Shown piece by piece: positions 52,647-59,714 of a DNA stretch of 64,000 nucleotides. Made by a program: the position numbers and the translations under genes. The first letter of the stretch is position 1. Each line of letters opens with the position of its first letter. This DNA is from N074bin45 sp039587475. GTDB lineage: Bacteria; Gemmatimonadota; Gemmatimonadetes; Gemmatimonadales; GWC2-71-9. Below the pieces are notes generated by a model, which saw only the letters and a program-made list of their open reading frames with translations, did no database searches and was not told where the DNA came from. The stretch is taken from contig JBDHIK010000300.1 in the NCBI GenBank assembly GCA_039587475.1, forward strand, positions 39,450 to 103,449, given 5' to 3'.

Positions 52647-53270
52647 TCACCCGACCATGCGCAACGGCAGTGGAGAGCCCGTTGCCAGCTCGTGCTCGAG
52701 AACGGCGAATGCTTCGTCGGGATCGTACTCGAGATAGCGATTCTTGGCCGTGTGTTCCGCCAGCCATGCAGGAAAGCCCGACGGGATGGCGCCATCCGAC
52801 GAATGTTGTTCGGTGGCCGCCTGCACGGCGAGATCGTTCGAGTATTCGTTCTTCACGTGTCCCTTGTGTCCCCGCACCCAGGTCCACTGCACGTCGTGGC
52901 GGGACGCGGCGTCGACGAGTTCTTGCCACAAGGACAGGTTTTCGACCGGGCCGCCCTTGCGTTTCCACCCCCGGGCACGCCACGAGGGCACCCACTCGCG
53001 CATGCCGCGTACAAGGTATTGCGAATCGGATACGATGGCGACGCGAAATCGTTCCCCTTTGGCGGACAACGCCTTCAGGGTCACGATGGCGCCCGCGATG
53101 GCCATGCGGTTGTTGGTGGTGTCGGGGTCGTGCAGGTAGATGTCACGTCGCTGAACGCCCTGGGTCGTGCGGATCTCGATGAGTCCACCGGCCCCCCCCG
53201 GGTTGGCGCCTTCTCGGCCGTTTCCCAGGCAACTCTCGTCGAGATGCACCACCACGACCGACGGCGTCAT
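52647..53270 (-). CDS. rnhA: RNase HI-like protein with altered active site
   Basis: 207 residues; the first 150 align by eye with E. coli RNase HI, with an insertion in the first hairpin ('CLGNGREGANPGGAGG') and a C-terminal extension of about 55 residues. Of the four carboxylates, D11 ('HLDESCLGN') and D82 ('SDSQYLVRGM') are present. The glutamate of TNNRMEL is an alanine here (A57, 'TNNRMAIAGAI'), and the last aspartate is shifted ('NEYSNDLA' against NERCDELA). The handle region 'WVPSWRARGWKRKGGPVENLSLWQ' is intact. It should bind RNA/DNA hybrids; catalysis is uncertain. It overlaps the small gene upstream as ATGA. Confidence 0.88.
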   Translation of the reverse strand: MTPSVVVVHLDESCLGNGREGANPGGAGGLIEIRTTQGVQRRDIYLHDPDTTNNRMAIAGAIVTLKALSAKGERFRVAIVSDSQYLVRGMREWVPSWRARGWKRKGGPVENLSLWQELVDAASRHDVQWTWVRGHKGHVKNEYSNDLAVQAATEQHSSDGAIPSGFPAWLAEHTAKNRYLEYDPDEAFAVLEHELATGSPLPLRMVG

Positions 53271-53503
53271 CCGTCCTCCGGGTCGATGACCTGAAAGGCG
53301 GTCAGGTCGTTGAGGGCAAACGTCAACTCTTCACCGGTCATCGGCAGGCGCCCGATGAGGGATTCCTGTGACCCGACCATGCGAAGGTCGACGGCGATGA
53401 CGACATACTCGGTGCCGCGCCGTTCCAGGGCGACGCGCTTGCCGGATCGTGTTGCGGACTCCAGCTGGTCGTAGCGATCGCTCGACCATCGCATGGCACT
53501 CAT
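53267..53503 (-). CDS. Small protein between selD and rnhA
   Basis: 78 residues overlapping both neighbours by four bases, which strongly supports a real, translationally coupled gene. The sequence ('YDQLESATRSGKRVALERRGTEYVVIAVDLRMVGSQESLIGRLPMTGEELTFALNDLTAFQVID') has strand-rich character like a small SH3-type or regulatory domain. The family is not recognised. Confidence 0.65.
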   Translation of the reverse strand: MSAMRWSSDRYDQLESATRSGKRVALERRGTEYVVIAVDLRMVGSQESLIGRLPMTGEELTFALNDLTAFQVIDPEDG

Positions 53504-54576
53504 TCGGAAGGACGGTTGCCGCGGCGAACCAACACGTCACCTGAAGGGCCCTCGACCAGCCGCCCGATGTGCGCCTGTGCGTGGGTCCCCGCTGCCGCAA
53601 GATCAGCCTGCACCAGGTCGAGGTGCTCCGGTGCCACAGCCAGGAGCAGCCCGCCCGAGGTCTGGGCGTCGGCGCATACCAGCCGCCCCGCCTCCGGGAT
53701 GTTCTCCCAGCGTACCCGGCTGGCATGGTCGAGATTGCGGCGGGTGCCGCCGGGGACCACGCCTCGCTCGGCCAGGGAGAGCGTACCGTCCAACACCGGG
53801 AGGGCATCAAAGTCGATTTCGGCCGCGAGCCCGCTTGCCACCAGCATGTTGTTCAGGTGGCCCAGGAGCCCGAATCCGGTGACATCGGTCGCGGCCTTGA
53901 CCCCGTGGCGGACCGCCACGGCCGCGGCATCACGATTGAGCGATTGCATGACGGCGATGGTCTGTACCAGGGCTTCCTCCGCGATCTCGTCGCGCTTCCG
54001 GGCGGTGGTCATGATACCGCTTCCCAGCGGCTTGGTGAGGACCAGTTCCTGGCCCGCGCGGGCCCCCGCCGTGGTCATCATGTGATCAGGATGGACTTCC
54101 CCGACGACCGCAAGGCCGAACTTGGGCTCCGGATCGTCCACCGAGTGGCCTCCCAGCAGCAGGCAGCCCGCGTCACGGGCAACGTCCGCCGCGCCCTCGA
54201 GGACTTCGCCCAGGATCTCGAGCGGAACGGTGTCGCGAGGCCACGCGACCAGGTTGAGTGCGAACAGCGGTGTTCCTCCCATGGCGTAGATGTCACTCAA
54301 GGCATTGGCGCAGGCAATGCGGCCCCAGGCCCCGGCGTCATCGACGATGGGCGTGAAGAAGTCGGTCGTCGCCACGAGCGCTCGATCGGACGACAACAGA
54401 AAGACGGCCGCGTCATCGTGTGACGCGGCCTCCACCAGGACTCGAGTGTCCTCGACCACAGGCAAGTAGCGCAGAACCTGCGCCAGCTCGGCTGCGCCGA
54501 GCTTACTGGCTCAACCGGCGCCGTGCGCCAGGGTGGTCAGCCGGATGCGTGGTCGCTGATCGGCGAGATCGTTCAT
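53500..54576 (-). CDS. selD: Selenide, water dikinase, selenocysteine-containing (UGA at 54511-54513)
   Basis: 358 residues if the in-frame TGA at codon 22 is read as selenocysteine. SelD makes selenophosphate from selenide and ATP. The uninterrupted frame starts only at a TTG (54465) and lacks the N-terminus. Upstream, in the same frame from the ATG at 54576, the sequence reads 'IRLTTLAHGAG-U-ASKLG', matching the family active site (E. coli HGAGCGCK), with Sec at the catalytic Cys position and the essential Lys kept at residue 25. The ATP site follows in 'ATTDFFTPIVDDAGAWGRIACANALSDIYAMGG' and 'GGHSVDDPEPKFGLAVVGEVHP'. A SECIS-like hairpin follows the UGA directly. It starts 12 bases after the toroid gene. 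Confidence 0.9.
54482..54513 (-). promoter_or_regulatory. Bacterial SECIS-like hairpin at the selD UGA
   Basis: On the minus strand the UGA (54513-54511) is followed by GCC, a four-base bulge, then AGCTCGGC (54503-54496), a GCA apical loop (54495-54493), its perfect complement GCCGAGCT (54492-54485) and GGC closing the outer stem. The loop begins 15 bases after the UGA with a G in first place, which fits published bacterial SECIS rules for SelB recognition at the short-distance limit. Confidence 0.75.
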
Positions 54577-54588
54577 GCGTCCGAAGGG

Positions 54589-55506
54589 CTATCCTCGTGT
54601 GCGTGCCCAGAGGAACGCCCGCAACCCGATGAGGGCTCGCTCCTCCTGGGCGGTGGTCCCAAAGGTACCGTCGCTGCGCTGCTGCTCGAGCAGGGCTGGA
54701 ACGGCCCGGCACACGGCGAACTTGGCCTTGGCCGTTCCGGCCGCGACCAGATGGTCCAGCACGTGGAACAGGTCGGCATTGGGCCAGGTGCCGTCACGGT
54801 TCTGGTGGCCGGCGATGAACGCAGCCGCCTCGGGTATGTGGTCGCGAAACGGTGGTGGAGCTACCGCAAGTGGCCCCAGTGCGCTCACGATGGCGTCGGG
54901 AGAAAAATAGCCGTCCCACCGTGTCGAGGTCTCCCGGAGCAGGATCAGGCTTTCCAGATGCTTCCGGACGGCCGGGCGGGCGTCGTGCCCGGCCATGAGG
55001 GAGGCGCGAAGCGCCAGGCAACTGACGGCGAACCGTGCCGCGCCTTCGGAGCGGAACACCTTGCCGCTGGGCAATGAGACCGGAGACAGCCGTTCCGAGG
55101 GCAGGGCCGGCGAGAAGAACCCGCCGACGAAGTGCTCACAGACTTTGTTGGCGTGCCGGGCCTCGTCGCATCCCTGTCCAAAGGCCCCGGGTTGATCCTG
55201 AAGTCCGAGGACCCATCCCACCACCCGAATGACGCCCGCCTCGTCCCGGCGGTGCCCCAATTCCATCAGCTCGATGACGCGCCAGATCGTGGGCACGACC
55301 GCCCCGCCCAGACTCCCGTCCAGGCGGGTTTCCCCCCTGAGCTCGCGTATGAGCCGCGTTCGCAGGATTTCGTCTCCGGCAACGAGCCGGTCCAGGGCAC
55401 GCCTCGCCAGCAGGCCCTGTCGGGTGGCCCGGGACTCGAAGAACGCGCCCAGGCGGTCGATGCCGTCCTGCAGGCCCGGGATCCGGTGTTTGACGAGGGT
55501 CATCAT
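54589..55506 (-). CDS. Alpha/alpha-toroid (terpenoid-cyclase/prenyltransferase-like) protein
   Basis: 305 residues, ATG-ATG start. The chain is a set of paired helices, with repeats of the QW/toroid type near the end: 'FIAGHQNRDGTWPNADLFHVLDHLVAAGTAKAKFAVCRAVPALLEQQRSDGTFGTTAQEERALIGLRAFLW'. That is the look of the alpha6-alpha6 barrel shared by squalene-hopene cyclases and prenyltransferases. No DxDD cyclase motif is visible, so it is probably not a true terpene cyclase. It precedes selD by 12 bases. Its ribosome site is separated from the start by a hairpin. Confidence 0.75.
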   Translation of the reverse strand: MMTLVKHRIPGLQDGIDRLGAFFESRATRQGLLARRALDRLVAGDEILRTRLIRELRGETRLDGSLGGAVVPTIWRVIELMELGHRRDEAGVIRVVGWVLGLQDQPGAFGQGCDEARHANKVCEHFVGGFFSPALPSERLSPVSLPSGKVFRSEGAARFAVSCLALRASLMAGHDARPAVRKHLESLILLRETSTRWDGYFSPDAIVSALGPLAVAPPPFRDHIPEAAAFIAGHQNRDGTWPNADLFHVLDHLVAAGTAKAKFAVCRAVPALLEQQRSDGTFGTTAQEERALIGLRAFLWARTRG

Positions 55507-55514
55507 CCGTGGTT

Positions 55515-55551
55515 CCCGGCAGCCAATCGGCCGCCGGGCTTCTCCTCCTTT
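55515..55551 (-). promoter_or_regulatory. Shine-Dalgarno plus hairpin spacer before the toroid gene
   Basis: A very strong AAAGGAGGAG (minus strand, 55551-55542) lies 37 bases from the ATG at 55506, too far to act directly. Between them, CCCGGCGGCC (55538-55529) pairs with GGCTGCCGGG (55524-55515) over nine of ten positions around a GATT loop. Folding this hairpin would bring the ribosome site to about 13 bases from the start. Confidence 0.45.
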
Positions 55552-55608
55552 GACGCTGGTATGTTATCCCGAATGAGGCCAGTCAGCCAGCGAGGCCAGG
55601 CCGGGCGG

Positions 55609-56964
55609 CTACCATTGGTCCTTGACGGTCTCGACCAACATCAAGCGGCCGCGGTACATCACGTTGATGACCGCCCGGGTGTTGCGGATGTCCTGGAGGG
55701 GGTCCGCTGCCAGGACGACCAGGTCGGCGACCTGGCCCCCCATGAGGATCCCCAGTGAGTCGAGCCCCATGGCGGCCGCGTTGCCCGAGGTCGCCGCCAT
55801 GAGGACCACCATCGGCTCCAGGCCGGCCCGGACCAGCAGCTCCATCTCCTGGTGCAGGCTCATGCCCGGTACCAGGTAGGGCTGAGGGGCTCCGGTCCCC
55901 ACGGTGATGGTGCCTCCCTGGGCCTGGAACTGCTCCACGAAGCGGTCCTGTACCGGACGGCTCTGTCGGAAGGCCCTGAGGTCGGCCGCCGACCAGCGAC
56001 GTTCCCGCATGAGAGAGGCACCGTCCCAGCCGAGAGCGATCTCCGAAGGCACCGCGTCCGGGTCGGGGCGTTCCAGTTGTCCCGGATCGTCGAGATTGGC
56101 CGTGGTCTCGTGGAGAATGAGCGCTGGTGTGATCGTGACGTGGAGATCGGCCAGTTCCTTGGCGACGCGGTCGACGCTGGCGGGACGGAGCCGACTCCAG
56201 GCCTGTTGCTCGTAGCCCCAACCCTGGTTGAACGACTGCCGGTAGGCGCTGTAGAACGGCGTCGCAGAACCGGCGGCAGCTTGAGGGATCCCGCTCAATC
56301 GCTCGATGGAGTGCATGCCAGCTCGCGCCGCGCTCACGGCATCCGTGAGACCGAGTATGCCACCGACCTTCAACTCGAAGGAGGTCGCTTCGTCGATGAC
56401 CGCTGCGAGGAGATTGCCGGACAACGATGGGTCCACCGAGATATAGTGCGTCCCGGCGATGCTATTGTCGTCCACGGCCCGTCGTGCATCGACCGTGCTC
56501 ATGCCCTGTCCGGCATGACCATCACCAACAGGCGTCCCCGCGAAGTAGATCCTGGGACTGACCAAAGCGCCCAGATCCACGTCCTGCGCCAGGACCTGGA
56601 TCGCCTCCGTCTGGCTGGAAAGGTCGCGTACCGAGGTCACCCCGTACGCGAGAAAGCGCGGCAGGGCCCAGGCGGCCGCTTCGACGTCGGCGTCGATCAA
56701 CCCCGGGATGATCCAGTGACCGGTGAGGTCGATCGTCTGAGCCGATCCCGGGACCGACACGGCGTCGGCGCTTCCCACGACCTCGACGTGCTCTCCGTCG
56801 ATGATGATGACGGCATCGTGAATGGGGGGGCGGCCGCTTCCGTCGATGACCGTGGCACCAACCAGGGCAATTCTTGGTGCTTCACCCGAACCGCACCCAA
56901 GAACGGTTGCGACGGCGAGGGCCATCACAACGGGGGCGCGTGACGTCAGAATCCAACCTGGCAT
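55609..56964 (-). CDS. Amidohydrolase-fold lipoprotein lacking the metal ligands
   Basis: 451 residues. The leader ends in 'VATVLGC', a lipobox. The fold and spacing are those of imidazolonepropionase-like amidohydrolases ('VGATVIDGSGRPPIHDAVIIIDGEHVEVVG', 'GHWIIPGLID', 'SLHQEMELLVRAGLEPMVVLMAATSGNAAAMGL', 'GGQVADLVVLAADPLQDIRNTRAVINVMYRG'). Every usual metal or catalytic ligand is replaced: the HxH after GLIDA is D93-V-E95, the IKV lysine is S176, the GHV histidine is I203, the SIEH histidine is R222, and the GTD aspartate is G359. It is probably a non-catalytic binding protein or has a new chemistry. Monocistronic by spacing. Confidence 0.88.
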   Translation of the reverse strand: MPGWILTSRAPVVMALAVATVLGCGSGEAPRIALVGATVIDGSGRPPIHDAVIIIDGEHVEVVGSADAVSVPGSAQTIDLTGHWIIPGLIDADVEAAAWALPRFLAYGVTSVRDLSSQTEAIQVLAQDVDLGALVSPRIYFAGTPVGDGHAGQGMSTVDARRAVDDNSIAGTHYISVDPSLSGNLLAAVIDEATSFELKVGGILGLTDAVSAARAGMHSIERLSGIPQAAAGSATPFYSAYRQSFNQGWGYEQQAWSRLRPASVDRVAKELADLHVTITPALILHETTANLDDPGQLERPDPDAVPSEIALGWDGASLMRERRWSAADLRAFRQSRPVQDRFVEQFQAQGGTITVGTGAPQPYLVPGMSLHQEMELLVRAGLEPMVVLMAATSGNAAAMGLDSLGILMGGQVADLVVLAADPLQDIRNTRAVINVMYRGRLMLVETVKDQW

Positions 56965-57041
56965 TGATGGCTCCCGCGAGCGTCCTCCCAGACGCGACGA
57001 GGCGCCGCGGTGAGGCGACGCCCTGTCTACGCCGGCGGCCG

Positions 57042-57644
57042 CTACTTCTTACGTGTCGGCCGTTTGGCCTTCTTGGTGGTCCGCTTGCTGGCCTTCTTGA
57101 CCTTCCGGGCCGTCGTCCTGGCCGTCTTCTTGGCCTTCCGGGCCGTTGTCCTGGCCGATTTCTTGGCCGTTCTGGCCGTCGACCGTGCTTTCTTCTTCAC
57201 CTTCCGCGCGGTTGATCGGGCAGCCTTCTTGGCCTTCCGGACGGTCTTCCTGGCTTTGGCCCGGGTCTTCTTCACCGCCCGCTTGGCAACCTTCTTCGCG
57301 GCCTTCTTACCCTTGGTAGCCTGGCGCTTCGCCTTCTTCGCTACCTTCTTGACCGCCTTCTTGACCTTCTTCTTCGTCTTCTTCACAGCCTTCTTGGTGG
57401 CCCGCTTGGCCCGGGAGACCCGCTTGGCGGCGGTCGGTTTCGGAGCGGCCTTCTTCGGCGTGGCCTTTCGCGCCGTCGCCTTGGCCGGCGCGGGGGCAGG
57501 CTCAGGTTTGGGAGCCTGGGCCGGTTCCGGCTCTGTCCCGCTGTCCTGAGGCATCTGTTCCGGTGTCGGCTCGCTTGCCAAGGGCATGGGATCCATCCAC
57601 CCAGAGCCCGACCACCCCAACTCAGTATCGTTCTGTTCTGCCAT
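57042..57644 (-). CDS. Histone H1-like Lys/Ala/Arg-rich protein
   Basis: 200 residues from MAEQNDTEL, with GGAGGAGG seven bases before the ATG. Residues 1-60 are acidic and Pro-rich ('QDSGTEPEPAQAPKPEPAPAPAK'). From about 60 to the end it is almost only Lys, Ala, Arg, Thr and Val in short repeats of the type 'KKARSTARTAKKSARTTARKAKK', like eukaryotic H1 tails and bacterial Hc1/AlgP-type proteins. It should bind DNA or polyphosphate non-specifically through charge. The DNA encodes the repeats with near-identical blocks (TTCTTGGCCTTCCGG and variants), so copy number may vary between strains. Confidence 0.85.
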   Translation of the reverse strand: MAEQNDTELGWSGSGWMDPMPLASEPTPEQMPQDSGTEPEPAQAPKPEPAPAPAKATARKATPKKAAPKPTAAKRVSRAKRATKKAVKKTKKKVKKAVKKVAKKAKRQATKGKKAAKKVAKRAVKKTRAKARKTVRKAKKAARSTARKVKKKARSTARTAKKSARTTARKAKKTARTTARKVKKASKRTTKKAKRPTRKK

Positions 57645-57993
57645 GTCTACCTCCTCCACCACGGTGTACGGCTCCTCCCAGTGGCTGGGCCGTTGGGTTG
57701 CCGGTCCTGGCACCCGAAACAGTGTGCAGCAAATCGCCTATAACATGCCAACAAATGAAGCGCGTGCAAGTAGTTAGACCACGCGGCGGGTGCCAATTCA
57801 GGCCTGCAATGAATTGCACTACGCCAAGTCACATACCCGCTTGAACTTAACCAGGTCGACCCCGACACGCGAAGTCGGTGACCCAGCGGTGATTTGCGGC
57901 ACCTCGAAGCAGGAGCCGATTAGGTAACACCTTGTATGTCAAAGGCTTAACGCAATTTGTGATGTGGCCCACACTTTGCCTCCCAAACAGGTC
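57645..57993. promoter_or_regulatory. Divergent intergenic region, AT-richer than surroundings
   Basis: This 349-base gap separates the divergent histone-like and Big2/PD40 genes. Bases 57720-57960 are clearly less GC-rich than their neighbours. On the minus strand, TGTTATAGG (57737-57745) resembles an extended -10 element for the histone-like gene. No convincing -35, operator dyad or small gene was found. Confidence 0.4.
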
Positions 57994-59694
57994 ATGCCCA
58001 TCCACGCGCTACCGGGAATGGTCGCCACCCTCTGCCTCACCGGGGTAGTGGCCTCGTTCCCAGGACCCCTGCACGCCCAGGAAGTCGTCGAGGTCCAGGT
58101 GTCTCCTCAGGTATTGGCCCTTCAGGTCGGCGGCCGCGAACGGCTGTTCTTTTCCGCCTTCGACGGCAGGGGCAACCTGGCGGACGCACCCGTCTTCCAG
58201 TTGACGACTTCGGACGCCGGCGTCGCCAGAGTCGATTCGGATGGGACGGTGACCGGCATGGCGACCGGTCGGGCTACCCTCGTCGTTCGGTCCGGCAGCG
58301 GTTCAGCCACGGTGGACGTGATCGTAGGCCCCGTACCGGGAGCCTCGACCGTGGCCGGAGGAGTCCAGTCCGTCGACCGGATCGTGGTGTCACCGCCGCC
58401 AACACCCGAACCGGTGCCGTTGATGGTGGGATCCACGTTCGCCGTCGATGTCCGACTGCTGGGGCCGGACTCGCTCCTTCCACCGCCAGTCACCTGGTCG
58501 GTTTCAGACAGCCAGGTTGCACGTTTCGATGCTGGTTCCAAGACGCTTCACGCCACGGCTCCCGGGCTGACGGTTCTCACCGCTCGGGTCGCGGGGCTGG
58601 CGGAACTGCAGTGGCGATTCAGTGTCGCCGCCGCGGCTCTGTCCCTCCCGGATGTGGTTGCGGTGAGCCTTGGCGCCAGCCCCGACTTCGAAGCCACTGT
58701 CGTCGGCAACGCCGGCGGTGCACCGTTTCCTGCCGGAAGGCGACGATGGTCGAGTGACGACCCCGCGGTGATCAGCATCGATGATTCGGGCGTCGCCAGG
58801 GCGCTGGACTTGGGACGGGCCACCGTCACGGCCATGGCGGGTGAAGCCAGAGCCTCGACGACGGTGTACGTCGTCGCCGACATGGTGGTCTCCTTGCAGG
58901 GACGGGACCGGCGGGGCCGTGGACTGTATCAAGTTGACCTTGCGTCAGGCACCCTGACGCCCCTGCTGGTCGATTCAGCGAGCAACCTCTACGCCGCCCG
59001 TTCGCCGTCGCGTGATGCGCTGGCGTTCGCGTCAGACCGCGAGGGGTTGTTTCACCTCTACACGATGCGGCCTGACGGGACTGGAGGGGCTCGGCTCACG
59101 ACGTCCTCTGGCCATCAGACCCAACCCGCGTGGTCCCCCGACGGCCAGTCCCTGGTCTATACGGCCACGTCTTCCGGAACGGCTCAGTTGTTCGAGGTGA
59201 GGCTCGACGGTACCAACCCACATCAGCGTACCTTCGGGGACGTACCGAGTCACTCGCCGGCCGTGTCGAACGATGGACGATCGGTGGCCTTCACTCGCGG
59301 AACGGGAGCGGCGGACCGCGTCTACTTGATGGACCGTGAAGGCGGGAACGTCCGCCCGGTGTCATTGGCCGAGGCGGGTCGGTTCGAGCGGACACCACGT
59401 TTCTTCCCCAACGGGGACCTGGCCGCGGTGATTCAGATCGGCACGCGCGCCTCGGCCATCGTCCGGTGGGACCGCCTTCGGGATCGACGAGTCTCCCTGG
59501 TGACGTCGGACGGCACGATTCAATCGTATGCCGTTTCCAGGGATGGACGAACCCTGGTGGCTGTGGTAGAGTCCAGCCCACACGACCCTGCCGGGAAGGC
59601 GGAGTTGCTCGTGGTCGACCTCCCGACGCGACAAGCGCGGTCGCTCGTCCTCGACGTACCGCCCGGGACCCACCTGTCCCACCCGTCCTTCTAA
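57994..59694 (+). CDS. Secreted Big2-domain and TolB-like PD40 propeller protein
   Basis: 566 residues from the ATG at 57994; a GTG ten codons earlier is less likely because the shorter form has a good signal peptide ending at LHAQ. Three bacterial Ig-like (Big2) modules follow ('VSPQVLALQVGGRERLFFSAFDGRGN', 'SDAGVARVDSDGTVTGMATGRATLVVRSG', 'DDPAVISIDDSGVARALDLGRATVTAMAG'). Then comes a TolB-like propeller of PD40 repeats ('LAFASDREGLFHLYTMRPDGTGGARLTTSSGHQTQPAWSPDGQSLVYTA'). A surface or periplasmic binding role is likely; partner unknown. Confidence 0.88.
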   Translation: MPIHALPGMVATLCLTGVVASFPGPLHAQEVVEVQVSPQVLALQVGGRERLFFSAFDGRGNLADAPVFQLTTSDAGVARVDSDGTVTGMATGRATLVVRSGSGSATVDVIVGPVPGASTVAGGVQSVDRIVVSPPPTPEPVPLMVGSTFAVDVRLLGPDSLLPPPVTWSVSDSQVARFDAGSKTLHATAPGLTVLTARVAGLAELQWRFSVAAAALSLPDVVAVSLGASPDFEATVVGNAGGAPFPAGRRRWSSDDPAVISIDDSGVARALDLGRATVTAMAGEARASTTVYVVADMVVSLQGRDRRGRGLYQVDLASGTLTPLLVDSASNLYAARSPSRDALAFASDREGLFHLYTMRPDGTGGARLTTSSGHQTQPAWSPDGQSLVYTATSSGTAQLFEVRLDGTNPHQRTFGDVPSHSPAVSNDGRSVAFTRGTGAADRVYLMDREGGNVRPVSLAEAGRFERTPRFFPNGDLAAVIQIGTRASAIVRWDRLRDRRVSLVTSDGTIQSYAVSRDGRTLVAVVESSPHDPAGKAELLVVDLPTRQARSLVLDVPPGTHLSHPSF

Positions 59695-59714
59695 ACTCCA
59701 ACCGCTCCCCTCCC

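Noticed and set aside
53500..54465. SelD starting at the TTG at 54465
   Set aside because: This start removes the glycine-rich catalytic N-terminus, which is present in frame just upstream beyond a single UGA followed by a SECIS-like hairpin.
57042..57500. Repeated TTCTTGGCCTTCCGG blocks as a satellite or recombination site
   Set aside because: They encode the Lys/Ala/Arg repeats of the histone-like protein in one frame.
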